DNA of 64,000 nt from Enterococcus songbeiensis (GCF_005405265.1 NZ_BJDS01000003.1:124001-188000); one strand, 5' to 3'; counted from the stretch's first letter, positions 15,423 to 25,131 are shown. Notes: generated from the letters alone by a model not told the origin. Numbers and translations: made by a program.

Positions 15423-17648
15423 CTACTTTACTAATTCAATTTGATAAATATAGGACTGAAAGTCTCCCTTGACTTGCGCTTGTTCATGATTTGCTCCGTT
15501 AAATTGATACGGTTCTCGAATACCGATCTCCCTTAATACTTGACCGCTAAGTACCTTTCCGTTTACTTGATACTTTTTGTGAGGATTCAAGAAAGGTAGT
15601 GGTAAAAAGGCATCTGCTGTTGCATTTGGTTTTGCCAATATACGGTAAAATCCTACAATAGCTTTTCCTTTTTTATGATCGTAAACAGCCCAAGCTACTT
15701 CATTTTTATCTCCCGTATTTAGTTGATAGAAAGTGCCAAAAGTCAGCAATTCACGATGTTCCCGATAAAACGCAATCCGGGTACGAATCTCCTGTCCTTC
15801 TTCTTGTGAAAGTTTTGTGATATCAAGTTCATACCCTAAAGGACCAAACATTGCGACGTCTTGACGCATTTTTAATGAGGTATTTCGTAAGACTTGATGG
15901 TTCGGACTAGCAGAAACATGATTACTAAAAGAGGACAATGGATAAGCCAGCAGTGTTCCCGTTTGAATGGCTAAACGTTCGACTGCATCGCTATCATCGC
16001 TTGGCCAAATTTGCGGACTATAAAAAAGAATCCCCAGATCATACCTGCCACCACCACCTGCGCAACCTTCAATCAAGATAGCGGGAAAATCAGTTAGAAT
16101 TTTGGTGTATAATGCATAGACGCCCAAAATATAGCGATGGAAAAATTCTGTTTGATCAACCTTGTTTTGTTCAAGATACATCGAATAGGCTTCTGTAATA
16201 TTGCGATTCATATCCCATTTTATATAGTCTAATTTCGTAGCCTGAATAATCTCCTTCATTTGTTTATAAATCGCTTCGACAACTTCCGGATTGGCAAAAT
16301 CCAACACATATTGTCCACGACCAATCGAAATTCTCTCAAATGGATGTCTTACGACCCACTCTGGATGATTTTGATACAATTGGCTGTCGGGAGAAATCAT
16401 CTCTGGTTCAAACCAAATACCCAATTGTAGATCTAACTCATGAATTTCAGCAGCAAAAGCCGCAATTCCTTTTGGAAATTTTCGTTTATCTACTACCCAA
16501 TCTCCGAGAGAACTACGATCATCGTCTCGCTTACCAAACCAACCGTCATCTACTACAAAACATTCCATCCCAAGTTTTTTTCCTGCTTTGGCTAGAGAAA
16601 CCAGTTTATCATGGGTAAAATCAAAATACGTTGCCTCCCAATTATTGAAAACAATCGGACGCGGTTTTTCTAACCACTGCGGATCAATCACGTGTTGTTC
16701 AATAAATGCTGCTGATTCTTGCGCCAAGCCGTTTAGCCCATTATTCGAATATGAAAGCATCGCTTCCGGTGTTTCGAATTCTCCTCCAGGCACCAATTTC
16801 CAAGAAAAATAATTTGGTTGAATGCCTAACAACAAACGGGTATTTCCCCATTCATCCACCTCTGCTTGACCTAGGAAGTTCCCGGAGTAAATAAGATGTG
16901 CACCATAAACAGCGCCTTGATTGATGGAACTATTTTTTTCTTGCAAGGCGATAAAAGGATTGTGCTGATGCCCGGAAGCCCCCTTCAAAGAAGAAATCGC
17001 AACGGTCCCTTGTGCCAATGAATGTCGGGTCAAATGTCGTTCTTTTAGCCATGCGCCTGCGAGGTGCAAGAATTCATAATTGTCTGTCGGCAATTCTAAA
17101 ACACCGCTCATCATTCGTTGAACTGTTCTGTCTACATTTCCCAAATTCTTAATGACCTGATTTTTAACAATCACACCACTATTCTCAAAAATCGTATAAT
17201 TAAGCATCAATACTAGGCGTCGTTCTTCGTCAATCAATCGTAATTGGATCGTTTCAGCTTTTCCTTTGTCAGCAAAGGTGGCGGGTTTTGCTAATACTCG
17301 TTTTTTCTCATCCGTTATCTGATAGTCACAATAGCGAAAATCCACATACAACGGCGTAGTATTTTCGGTAATCTCAATTGCGCCTTCCCTAAAATCACTA
17401 CTGCCGTACACTGGGTATTCTTGCAAGTGATCGGCTAAAGTAAATTGTCCATTTTCTTCTGAAAATTTGACCGTTCCGGCTGACTTGTTCTTTTTTTGTG
17501 AAAGATAGAAAAGGTCTGTCTCGGAAAGTTCACCGAGGGATTTTCCAAAATACAGATGTCCGATTTGATGATTTGGCATGACATAAAATAGGTAGCTTAT
17601 CTTGTCATTTTTTAAGTGAAAATATCGATTGTCTGTTACTGTAATCAT
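15423..17648 (-). CDS. GH36 alpha-galactosidase
   Basis: Cytosolic alpha-galactosidase of 741 aa for melibiose/raffinose-type linkages. An N-terminal beta-sandwich is followed by the catalytic barrel with CFVVDDGWFGKRDDD (about 363-377), WFEPEMISPDS, and KWDMNRN (nucleophile Asp near 479). The acid/base region is WPSDDSDAVERL (about 548-559). The start is ATG 17648 with GAGG 8 bases upstream; an in-frame start 12 codons earlier lacks a Shine-Dalgarno. The 15-base gap to GH42 indicates one transcript. Confidence 0.93.
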   Translation of the reverse strand: MITVTDNRYFHLKNDKISYLFYVMPNHQIGHLYFGKSLGELSETDLFYLSQKKNKSAGTVKFSEENGQFTLADHLQEYPVYGSSDFREGAIEITENTTPLYVDFRYCDYQITDEKKRVLAKPATFADKGKAETIQLRLIDEERRLVLMLNYTIFENSGVIVKNQVIKNLGNVDRTVQRMMSGVLELPTDNYEFLHLAGAWLKERHLTRHSLAQGTVAISSLKGASGHQHNPFIALQEKNSSINQGAVYGAHLIYSGNFLGQAEVDEWGNTRLLLGIQPNYFSWKLVPGGEFETPEAMLSYSNNGLNGLAQESAAFIEQHVIDPQWLEKPRPIVFNNWEATYFDFTHDKLVSLAKAGKKLGMECFVVDDGWFGKRDDDRSSLGDWVVDKRKFPKGIAAFAAEIHELDLQLGIWFEPEMISPDSQLYQNHPEWVVRHPFERISIGRGQYVLDFANPEVVEAIYKQMKEIIQATKLDYIKWDMNRNITEAYSMYLEQNKVDQTEFFHRYILGVYALYTKILTDFPAILIEGCAGGGGRYDLGILFYSPQIWPSDDSDAVERLAIQTGTLLAYPLSSFSNHVSASPNHQVLRNTSLKMRQDVAMFGPLGYELDITKLSQEEGQEIRTRIAFYREHRELLTFGTFYQLNTGDKNEVAWAVYDHKKGKAIVGFYRILAKPNATADAFLPLPFLNPHKKYQVNGKVLSGQVLREIGIREPYQFNGANHEQAQVKGDFQSYIYQIELVK

Positions 17649-17693
17649 TCTCTTTACCTCGTCCTTTTGTTTCTTATCAAACAACGGTCAAGG

Positions 17694-18140
17694 TCAGTGA
17701 TTTTCTTGACAGAGCTGTTCAATGTATTGCATTCTTTTTTTTATTCCATGATTGTAAATGACTTTGTAAAAAATACTTATAAAAAGAAAACTGAATTGAT
17801 ACCTCGGTTGGTTGAATTCATTGCGTTCCGAATAGCGCACCTCCGCTTTTTCTTTCCCCTGAGAAAATTCATATGTCTGCAAAATAGTTCCTTTGTCATA
17901 ACTAGTTTCCAGTTGAAGACATTTATCAGGTACTAGCTCAGTGATTCGCATCGCTGCTGGAATAGGTAATTTTTCGGTTTTTGTAAAAATATCATGCTGA
18001 ATTTCTGATCCTTTCTCCAGTTGGGAAACTGAAGGATCTTTACTTTGAAAAAATTTTTGTTGTTCAGCCAACAGGACTTGATACATTTCTGCCGCAGTTA
18101 CTTTCGTTTTGAATTTAAAACTCAAGGTATCAATTCTCAT
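17694..18140 (-). CDS. DUF3284-family protein of the PTS operon
   Basis: A 148-aa protein with an SRPBCC/START-like feel: beta strands starting RIDTLSFKFKTKVTAAEMYQVLLAEQ, then VRYSERNEFNQPRYQFSF and a C-terminal helix. DUF3284 proteins sit habitually beside lactose/cellobiose-type PTS genes; their job is unknown. ATG 18140 is preferred because GAGG lies 8 bases upstream, whereas the TTG two codons earlier overlaps it. It lies between EIIC and alpha-galactosidase genes. Confidence 0.65.
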   Translation of the reverse strand: MRIDTLSFKFKTKVTAAEMYQVLLAEQQKFFQSKDPSVSQLEKGSEIQHDIFTKTEKLPIPAAMRITELVPDKCLQLETSYDKGTILQTYEFSQGKEKAEVRYSERNEFNQPRYQFSFLFISIFYKVIYNHGIKKRMQYIEQLCQENH

Positions 18141-18157
18141 CTTCAATTCCTCACTAT

Positions 18158-19462
18158 CTAATTTGTTTCTGCTTGATTTTCAAGTGCTTGAGCTTTTTCC
18201 TCTTTCAAATATTCACGATCCATTACCAGCAAGAAAGGTATCCAGATCAAAGTCATTACAACTACTGTTACTAATTGTAAAATCGCTCCCGCAATCGAAC
18301 CGGTACCTAACCAGCCAGATAAAAAGACGGGTGTCGTCCAAACAACTGTTGCGCCGATTGGTCTTGGAACTAACCCAATGGCAATTGCAAAGTAAGAAAT
18401 TGCTGTACTTACTAATGGACTGACAATCCACGGAATAAAGGCAATTGGATTTAATACGATTGGCAAACCAAATGTCATTGGTTCAGAAACATTGAAAACA
18501 GCTGGTGCAATAATTGTCTTCATCAGTTTTTTCATACGAATCGAACGGGCGATGAAAAATGCCATAGTAACTGAAATACCTAATTGTAATCCTTGATTGA
18601 CAAATACACCCATGAAAGTTGTATTGATGATATGAGGCAATTGTTCTGCCCCGTTTTTGTAAGCTTCATAATTTTCAATTGCTAGCGCACTCATGATTGG
18701 ATCGATGACTGCATTCACAACTAATGTCCCATGAATCCCAAACCACCAGAAAAATTGCGTAAAGAAGACTGCTATTAGAACAGCTGGTAACGTGCCGCCT
18801 AACCCCATCAATGGTTTTTGTAAAAGTTCATAAACAAAATCAACTGCATTTCCCCATGTTGTAAAAGTAAACAAGTAACGAACGACGTTAAAAAGAAATA
18901 ACGGTGCAGCACCGGGAATGATTGCAACAAAAGACTCGGAAATCATTGGCGGTACAGAATCCGGCATTTTGATAGTTAATCCAGCAGCACTGATTTTACA
19001 ATAAATTTCTGTAGCAATAATCGCAGTTAGAATACCAACAAACATTCCTTCCGCCCCTAGCTTAGCAACTGGAATAAATGTACCCATGCTTTCATCTTGA
19101 CCAAATGGCAACAGTAAAATGAATGAAGACAGTGAAATAGCACCCGCAAAAATTTGTGATTGCTTATAATGTCCTGCCAATTGATACCCAATCCCATAAA
19201 CAATAAAAACGGCAGAAATACTCATTGTTGCATTACCTATTGGACCAAAGAAATCATTTAGGAAGGTATTCACTGCATCCGGCAAATATTTTGCAAAGCC
19301 AAATGTCGTTGGTAAATTCTGGATAATGATCATGATCGAAGCAAACATTGTAGCTGGAAACGCCATCATAAAACCGTCCCGCAAACTTAGCAAATATTTA
19401 TTGTTTGCGATAATCTGTGCAACCGGAACCATTTTTTCTGATAATTTGTCAATAAATTTCAT
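18158..19462 (-). CDS. PTS EIIC permease, lactose/cellobiose family
   Basis: A 434-aa polytopic membrane protein of the Lac (lactose/cellobiose/diacetylchitobiose) EIIC family. Conserved stretches include FMMAFPATMFASIMIIIQNLP, FFWWFGIHGTLVVNAVIDP, FNVSEPMTFGLPIVLNPI and PRPIGATVVWTTPVFLSGWLGTG. No EIIA or EIIB gene is present in the operon, so it must borrow them from another locus. AAGGAG precedes ATG 19462. It is the first gene of the galactoside operon under a LacI-type operator. Gene context points to galactosides as substrate; this is inference. Confidence 0.88.
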   Translation of the reverse strand: MKFIDKLSEKMVPVAQIIANNKYLLSLRDGFMMAFPATMFASIMIIIQNLPTTFGFAKYLPDAVNTFLNDFFGPIGNATMSISAVFIVYGIGYQLAGHYKQSQIFAGAISLSSFILLLPFGQDESMGTFIPVAKLGAEGMFVGILTAIIATEIYCKISAAGLTIKMPDSVPPMISESFVAIIPGAAPLFLFNVVRYLFTFTTWGNAVDFVYELLQKPLMGLGGTLPAVLIAVFFTQFFWWFGIHGTLVVNAVIDPIMSALAIENYEAYKNGAEQLPHIINTTFMGVFVNQGLQLGISVTMAFFIARSIRMKKLMKTIIAPAVFNVSEPMTFGLPIVLNPIAFIPWIVSPLVSTAISYFAIAIGLVPRPIGATVVWTTPVFLSGWLGTGSIAGAILQLVTVVVMTLIWIPFLLVMDREYLKEEKAQALENQAETN

Positions 19463-19484
19463 CGTGTGATTCTCCTTTTTTGTA

Positions 19485-19536
19485 TTGCAAACGTTTACGA
19501 TTTCATTATATTTGTTTAGTTAATGTTTACACAAGA
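19485..19536 (-). promoter_or_regulatory. Promoter and LacI/CcpA-type operator of the galactoside operon
   Basis: On the minus strand, TATAAT (19505-19510) has a TTGTGT -35 about 18 bases upstream. Directly downstream, at the expected start site, TTGCAAACGTTTACGA (19485-19500) has an AAACGTTT palindromic core, the LacI-family operator form and also close to a cre site. Repression by the adjacent LacI protein, and possibly CcpA, is inferred. Confidence 0.72.
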
Positions 19537-19543
19537 GACAAAT

Positions 19544-19584
19544 TAAAAAAGTTTACAAAAGATTTAGTAATCTTTGTAAACTTT
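19544..19584 (-). terminator. Terminator of the LacI-family gene
   Basis: AAAGTTTACAAA and TTTGTAAACTTT arms with a following TTTTTT on the minus strand, just after the stop at 19588. The operon promoter lies right behind it. Confidence 0.75.
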
Positions 19585-19587
19585 CTT

Positions 19588-20625
19588 TCAATCCTTGCTA
19601 ATTCTACCAACTGATTCTCTTGCTATCAGTTGGCTGGAACAGATAACCGTGATTGGCATGGTTCGTGTACCTAGAATCCGTTCTTTCGCCATATTGACTG
19701 CAATACGTCCCATCTCTTGTGCATTCATACGAACTGTCGACAGCGCTGGACTCATATAACGCGCCATCTCAATATCATCAAAACTGATAACAGAGATATC
19801 TTCAGGAATACGTAAGCCATGATCGTTGATCGCGCGATAGACACCCACTGCCATTGGATCGCTTGCCACAACAACCGCCGTCGGTCTTGGGTTTAATTGC
19901 AACATCTCTTCGGTGAGCTGTAAGCCGCATTCCGGTGTCCAATTTTTTTGAAAACTATGACTGTATTGTTCTAAGTCTTTTAATTTCATCCATTGCCGAT
20001 ACTGTTCTGCCCGTACTTCCTCTTGATAAAAGCTGACATCCCCTATACGATCCACCTTACTACCAACGCCGCCGATAAAAGCTATATTCCGATGTCCATT
20101 TTCAAATAATGTATCCAAAATTTCATGGGTTTTCCATGCAAAATCCGTTTGAATACAATCAAATTGTGAATGGTTTTGGTAATTGTCGACTAAAATGATC
20201 TGATCGTTATACTTCTTTACTTCTTCAAGTGCATCCGTGTCCATTTCGCCAATCAAAATCACCGCTTTATATTTTTTCAATTGTTGCCAATCCTTTAGCT
20301 TATCTCTCATTCGAAACACACGAACGACCTTTAAGCGCCATTTTGCGGCTTCTTTTTCAATTCCTTTGCGAATATGCTGAAAGTACGGATCATCAGATTC
20401 ACTTTCTTCACTGTGACGAGTAATCAAAGCAATAGAAAGATCATCTCCTACATTGCGACTTCCCCGTAAATTTTTTTCTTTTGAGTAATTTACTTGGTTG
20501 GCAATTTCTATCACTCTTTGACGGGTATTTTCATTGATACTGAAGGTTTGATCATTGTTTAATATTCTTGAGACACTGGCAGCTGATACACCAGCCATCT
20601 TAGCAATATCACGAATACTTGCCAC
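19588..20625 (-). CDS. LacI/GalR-family transcriptional regulator
   Basis: A 345-aa repressor. The N-terminal LacI helix-turn-helix is SIRDIAKMAGVSAASVSRILN with hinge helix residues after it. The periplasmic-binding-like effector domain holds AVILIGEMDTDALEE, IAFIGGVGSKVDRIGD, TAVVVASDPMAVGVYRA and SVISFDDIEMARYMSP. The start codon is GTG at 20625 with GAGGAG 8 bases upstream. It is transcribed toward the galactoside operon and separated from it by its own terminator and the operator-bearing promoter. Galactoside-responsive repression is inferred. Confidence 0.9.
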   Translation of the reverse strand: MASIRDIAKMAGVSAASVSRILNNDQTFSINENTRQRVIEIANQVNYSKEKNLRGSRNVGDDLSIALITRHSEESESDDPYFQHIRKGIEKEAAKWRLKVVRVFRMRDKLKDWQQLKKYKAVILIGEMDTDALEEVKKYNDQIILVDNYQNHSQFDCIQTDFAWKTHEILDTLFENGHRNIAFIGGVGSKVDRIGDVSFYQEEVRAEQYRQWMKLKDLEQYSHSFQKNWTPECGLQLTEEMLQLNPRPTAVVVASDPMAVGVYRAINDHGLRIPEDISVISFDDIEMARYMSPALSTVRMNAQEMGRIAVNMAKERILGTRTMPITVICSSQLIARESVGRISKD

Positions 20626-20698
20626 ATCTCCAACTCCTCTGTTTACTGTTTACATTTTAAACAATAAATTGTTTTGCATGAGAAGTCAAGTTAGGAAA

Positions 20699-20736
20699 AA
20701 ATAAGCCGCAAAATTTTACAATTTCACGGCTTATTA
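20699..20736 (-). terminator. Terminator of the ABC-2 exporter operon
   Basis: AATAAGCCG and CGGCTTATT arms, then a six-T run on the minus strand, right after the stop at 20737. Confidence 0.8.
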
Positions 20737-21876
20737 TTAATCAAACACCTCTAAATTTTTTCTCTTCATAAACCCATACGTAGAGATGCTGAAAAAGAGC
20801 AGGACAAAGGCAGCTAGGACCAGCAGATTAACAATGATTTGAGAAAAATCAGCGTTATTTTGCAGTTGTTTGATGGCATCTAACACCCAATATTGCGGTG
20901 TGATACGGGCGACTTTTTCCATAAACTCCGGCATTACCTCGCTGGGAATCAATGCCCCGGATAAAATACTTGTAACGGTAAATAGAATACTTTGGACACC
21001 GGAAGCAAAATTACTGCTGGGGGAATTCACGCCGATTGCAATCGACCAGGCGACAGCAACCAGTCCAAAGACTGCGAGAACCCCAATCAACTGTATCGCA
21101 GGTAACCCGATATCGATACGAAATGCCACCGTCATCAATAAAACCGTAAAAACCACTTCAAAAATCATCGCTAGGAAAGCGAAAATCGCCGTGCCCGTGA
21201 AATACGCCCCTTTAGAAACTGGTGTTGTCATGAAGCGATGGTAAATTTTATTTCGCCGTTCATTTTGAATGGCATTTGCCCCAAAAACCCCGGATTGATA
21301 AAGCAGCATCATGAGCATAAATCCAAGAATCTGGATACTCATTGCTTTGCTTGTCGCATCCTTTTCAAATTGTTCAAATTTGATTGTCGTATCTCCTTTT
21401 ACAAATTCAAAGGCTTCTTTTTCACTACTGTTAGCCGCAAATTTTGCAATGGCTAATACTTCATTGTAGGTAGTAAGGGCAATATTTTTGATGGAATCAA
21501 TGGCCTGCCCTTCCTGAAGGGTACGAAACTTCAACGTTGCCAATTCTCCCTCACCAATTTTTTCTGAAAAATCTGCGGGAATCACAAGATTGGCGGTCAC
21601 AGATTGGGCAGCCAATGACTTGTCACCGGCTTCCTCATCCTTTAATTCCTTCACGGATAACCGTTTCCCAAGCGTTGCAACAAATTGCTGACTGTACTTG
21701 GATTGATCCTGATCAACGACCCCTACCGTCAAAGAGTTGGCGATACCTGTATTGCTGTAGATAAAGAAATATAACGCAATACTCATGATAGGAACCCCCA
21801 AAAGAAACAGCACCTGCATAGGATGGTTCCGCCAAAGAATAAACCGTTCCCGAATAATCCATAGTATATCCTTCAT
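20737..21876 (-). CDS. ABC-2 type exporter permease (second permease)
   Basis: A 379-aa membrane protein of the ABC-2/DrrB-like type. One N-terminal membrane helix (about residues 20-40) is followed by a large extracytoplasmic region with GVVDQDQSKYSQQFV and then five C-terminal helices, including MLMMLLYQSGVFGANAIQNERR and the family loop STLSGALIPSEVMPEF-like ILSGALIPSEVMPEF. It abuts the other permease gene directly. With the ATPase (22980) it forms a heterodimeric-permease exporter like LnrLMN of Bacillus, which exports linearmycin-type antimicrobials. The substrate is not known here. Confidence 0.85.
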   Translation of the reverse strand: MKDILWIIRERFILWRNHPMQVLFLLGVPIMSIALYFFIYSNTGIANSLTVGVVDQDQSKYSQQFVATLGKRLSVKELKDEEAGDKSLAAQSVTANLVIPADFSEKIGEGELATLKFRTLQEGQAIDSIKNIALTTYNEVLAIAKFAANSSEKEAFEFVKGDTTIKFEQFEKDATSKAMSIQILGFMLMMLLYQSGVFGANAIQNERRNKIYHRFMTTPVSKGAYFTGTAIFAFLAMIFEVVFTVLLMTVAFRIDIGLPAIQLIGVLAVFGLVAVAWSIAIGVNSPSSNFASGVQSILFTVTSILSGALIPSEVMPEFMEKVARITPQYWVLDAIKQLQNNADFSQIIVNLLVLAAFVLLFFSISTYGFMKRKNLEVFD

Positions 21877-22971
21877 TTAGAATTCCTCCCTGCGATTTAA
21901 TACAACCGACATGCCAATATATAAAACCAATGTACTAATCAAACAATAAAGGACACCTTGCCACTGCAACGCATTTTCGGTCCATAAGGCTTCACGAATC
22001 GGTCCCATGACCCAACCCATCGGTGAAAAACGCATCATTTCTTCACCAACTGGGAAGTATCCGCCCCCGAGAAAGGCTGCCACTTGAATGATAACTTGAA
22101 CCAATGCCATGCCCACACCTTTTCCAACCGTTTCTAAAAAGGCGCCCAAAACTAGAAACAACAGCATTAAGGAAGACAAATTGGCAAAGGAGAAGAACCA
22201 CTGCAAATGCCACGGAACACCGAAGAGAACTTGCGTGATTACCATCAATGCGAAAACCACACACACGCCCAACAAAGCATGTCCAATAAAAGTAGAGTTG
22301 ATCAATTTTTGTCGACTGACCGGACTGATCAATTCCCGCTGCAATGTTTTTTGTCTGCGACCTTTATCAAACATCTCCAACCCGTTTTGCGACATATACA
22401 AAATAAACAATGCAATCATCGCAACGGAATAATATTGGTAGGAGGTTGCCGGTTTCTTCATTTGACTTTGATCGACCACAATGGCTTTGTCCAACTCAGG
22501 TGGTAAGTTGAAGAGCTCTTGCGGTGCTACACCAAATTGTTGCGCTCCTTCCATCAGGCGCATCACCTGAAACATCTCCGCCAAATAACTTTTTAAGAGA
22601 GTAAATTGTACGTCTGACAGACTTTCGATTTGAACGGTAATATCTTTTTTAATGAGAAAGTAGGCATTTGCCTGCTTTTTCTTCATCGCTGCAACAGCAC
22701 TTTCTTCATTCGGACTTTCTTCAAAAATAAGTTTGTCCGAATTGATTTCCTGCAAAACAGCTTCAAATTGCGTTCCCATTGCTGCATCATCCACAACATA
22801 ACGGACCTGAATCTCATCGATTTTATCTTCGATATCGCCGCCATCAAAAGCTCCCTGCAAGACCGAACCTAAAATCAGCATCAGCGTTAACGGAAACACC
22901 AAGAAATAAATATAGGTGGCTTTGTCCCGTATTTGCTGGATAAATGTCCGAATAATAATTGGTAAATTCAT
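21877..22971 (-). CDS. ABC-2 type exporter permease (first permease)
   Basis: A 364-aa membrane protein with the same fold as its downstream neighbour: an N-terminal helix (about 18-38), a large outside loop starting RYVVDDAAMGTQFEAVL, then helices with MIALFILYMSQNGLEMFDKGRR and LGGGYFPVGEEMMRFSPMGW. Eight bases separate its start from the ATPase gene stop, and its stop abuts the next start. The pair would be the two membrane halves of one transporter. Confidence 0.84.
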   Translation of the reverse strand: MNLPIIIRTFIQQIRDKATYIYFLVFPLTLMLILGSVLQGAFDGGDIEDKIDEIQVRYVVDDAAMGTQFEAVLQEINSDKLIFEESPNEESAVAAMKKKQANAYFLIKKDITVQIESLSDVQFTLLKSYLAEMFQVMRLMEGAQQFGVAPQELFNLPPELDKAIVVDQSQMKKPATSYQYYSVAMIALFILYMSQNGLEMFDKGRRQKTLQRELISPVSRQKLINSTFIGHALLGVCVVFALMVITQVLFGVPWHLQWFFSFANLSSLMLLFLVLGAFLETVGKGVGMALVQVIIQVAAFLGGGYFPVGEEMMRFSPMGWVMGPIREALWTENALQWQGVLYCLISTLVLYIGMSVVLNRREEF

Positions 22972-22979
22972 TTTCTCAC

Positions 22980-23921
22980 CTACTTATCCCTTAAATTGCG
23001 TCCGGTCAGATTCAAGAAGACCGTTTCTAAATCGATTCGTTGCTGATCGACACTGTCGACTTCGACCCCTTGTTTAATTAACTGCATCAACAAGCGATTC
23101 AATGCATTGCTTTCTACTGACACGGTGACCACCAGTTGTTGTTCCTGTAAGCTTGCTTGGATCACACCGGACTGTTCTTCGATTTCTGCCAAATTCACTG
23201 CTTGGGGATTTGCCACTGTGATCGTGATATTTTTTTGGTCTGTCACGAGATTGACTAATTCGGCTTCGGTTCCGGTAGCGATAACCTTGCCGTGATCGAT
23301 CACAACGATTGTATCCGCCAAGCGCTCTACTTCTTCCATATAGTGGCTGGTATAAATCAAGGTTTTGCCCTCTGCCCGCATTTTTTCAATAGTTTCAAGA
23401 ATATAATTTCGTGATTGGGTGTCGATTCCTACGGTTGGTTCATCCATAATGACAAATTCCGGTTCGTGAACGATTGCCATAGCAATATTCAAGCGCCGTT
23501 GCATCCCGCCGGAAAACGTGGCTGATTTATCTTTCTTCCGTTCCCATAAACCGACTGCTTTTAATGCTTTTTCAGTAGCATCTTTTAATTTTTGTCCCCG
23601 TAATCCATACAACCCGCCAAAATAGCGGACATTTTCTTCTGCGCTCAAATCATGATAGATCGCCAGTTCTTGTGGTACTACCCCGATTTTTTTTCGTAAG
23701 TCTCGATTTTTTTCGGAAGCTTCTTTGCCAAAAAGTTTGATTTCACCTGCTGTTTTTTTCAATAATCCAGTAATCATATTGATGGTAGTTGATTTTCCAG
23801 CGCCGTTTGGTCCCAATAATCCCAAAATTGTTCCCTTATCTACAGAAAAACTCACTTCATCCACTGCTACCTGTGAGCCAAATTTTTTCGTCAGCTGATT
23901 GATTTCTACGATACGTTCCAT
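22980..23921 (-). CDS. ABC transporter ATPase of a drug/antimicrobial exporter
   Basis: A 313-aa NatA/DrrA/LnrL-like ATPase. Walker A is GLLGPNGAGKSTTINM, the Q-loop IGVVPQELAIY, the signature FSGGMQRRLNIAMA, Walker B FVIMDEPTVGID, with the H-loop in TLIYTSHYMEEVERL. A C-terminal extension of about 90 residues ends VFLNLTGRNLRDK, as in DrrA-type proteins. The ATG at 23921 follows GGAGGG; an in-frame TTG five codons earlier overlaps that site. It is preceded by a hairpin that separates it from the two-component system. Confidence 0.9.
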   Translation of the reverse strand: MERIVEINQLTKKFGSQVAVDEVSFSVDKGTILGLLGPNGAGKSTTINMITGLLKKTAGEIKLFGKEASEKNRDLRKKIGVVPQELAIYHDLSAEENVRYFGGLYGLRGQKLKDATEKALKAVGLWERKKDKSATFSGGMQRRLNIAMAIVHEPEFVIMDEPTVGIDTQSRNYILETIEKMRAEGKTLIYTSHYMEEVERLADTIVVIDHGKVIATGTEAELVNLVTDQKNITITVANPQAVNLAEIEEQSGVIQASLQEQQLVVTVSVESNALNRLLMQLIKQGVEVDSVDQQRIDLETVFLNLTGRNLRDK

Positions 23922-23955
23922 GTTTTCTCCCTCCAAATCTTATCTATATCAAGCA

Positions 23956-23990
23956 TACAAAAAAAAGAGAAACCACACTAGTGTAGTTTC
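23956..23990 (-). terminator. Hairpin between the two-component system and the exporter genes
   Basis: GAGAAAC and GTTTCTC arms enclose an ACACTAGTGT palindrome. On the minus strand the structure is followed by TTTTTTTT. It would end or attenuate the regulator transcript before the exporter genes, so these need readthrough or their own promoter. Confidence 0.72.
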
Positions 23991-23997
23991 TCATCAG

Positions 23998-25131
23998 TTA
24001 GACATGAGATTTCTCATGTTGTTGGATTGGTAAAATTGTCGTCACGGTAAAATTATGGGAACTGTCGATGAGTAGTTGTCCGGAAAGCATGGCAGTTCGT
24101 TCCTCCATCCCCAAAATTCCCAGGCCTTTTTTATATGTCACTGCCTGTTTGCCGTTGTTGCTGACTTCAAATCGTAAAAAACCTTTAAACACATGCAATT
24201 TCACCGAAACCTCGGAGGCTTCTGCATATTTTAAAGTGTTGGTCAATGTTTCCTTTAAATTTCCCAACAAGACCTGCCATTGAAAATTGCTCAACTGATC
24301 GACTTTTCCAAAATATTGAAAAGAAGTTTTTATCTGATAGCGTTGCATAAAGGTCTGTAATTCCGTTTTAATCCGATTAATATTCAGTGTTTCAACTGGC
24401 GGCGCTTCGGAATGAAGGGTTTTACGAATATCGTTGATTCCCTCTCGAGTCGTAGCGATAGCTTGCGCCAACAGTTCTTCTGCTTGTTGAGGATTGGAAT
24501 GATAAACTGCTTTGGCGGCTTCCATTTGGATCAATCCCCCAGACAATTTATGCCCCAGCTCATCATGGATTTCATGAACCAGACGCTGCCGTTCAGACAA
24601 AACCGCTTCTTTTTCCCGAGCTTCGCTGTTCATTACACTTTGTTCAAAAAGAGTCGACAGCCGATTGCGTTCGATTCGCAGCATATCAGAAGAATCGCTT
24701 AATCCGCGTTTTTCTTGGGTCAATTTTTCTACCGTCAGATAAACAAAGAACACAAAAACCGTCCATAGCAGTCCACCTAACTGCATGTAGCGATCCGGCA
24801 GATAAATGCCATAACTGACTAACAGAATACTGCCGATCATCGCTGAGAAAGGTTGATATTTCCCTAAAACCAGAAAATTGGCTACAGTGCCCGGCAACAG
24901 GTAAAACAACCATGTCTGGACAAAAGGTGCTACAAGCGCAATCCCCAATTGGCATCCTAAAAAGACCCACTGATACGTGGGAAAGCTGATGCTCAGTAAT
25001 AAAAAACTCAACCATAGCAATAATAAAATAATGACTGCTGTCAAAGAACCGGTCACCTGCAAAAACAAAATCCCTACGATACCCAGTACCGTTAAGACAC
25101 TGATAAAAAGTTTAAAGGTTTTCATCTGCAT
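23998..25131 (-). CDS. NarL-type sensor histidine kinase (LnrJ/DesK-like)
   Basis: A 377-aa membrane kinase. About five hydrophobic segments span residues 1-135, then a HisKA_3 dimerisation helix has the phosphoacceptor in RQRLVHEIHDELGHKLSGG. The HATPase domain has LLGNLKETLTNTLKYAEAS and KGLGILGMEERTAMLSG. No extracellular sensor domain is visible, so it likely senses within the membrane or through the exporter. Its start overlaps the regulator gene by 20 bases. Confidence 0.88.
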   Translation of the reverse strand: MQMKTFKLFISVLTVLGIVGILFLQVTGSLTAVIILLLLWLSFLLLSISFPTYQWVFLGCQLGIALVAPFVQTWLFYLLPGTVANFLVLGKYQPFSAMIGSILLVSYGIYLPDRYMQLGGLLWTVFVFFVYLTVEKLTQEKRGLSDSSDMLRIERNRLSTLFEQSVMNSEAREKEAVLSERQRLVHEIHDELGHKLSGGLIQMEAAKAVYHSNPQQAEELLAQAIATTREGINDIRKTLHSEAPPVETLNINRIKTELQTFMQRYQIKTSFQYFGKVDQLSNFQWQVLLGNLKETLTNTLKYAEASEVSVKLHVFKGFLRFEVSNNGKQAVTYKKGLGILGMEERTAMLSGQLLIDSSHNFTVTTILPIQQHEKSHV

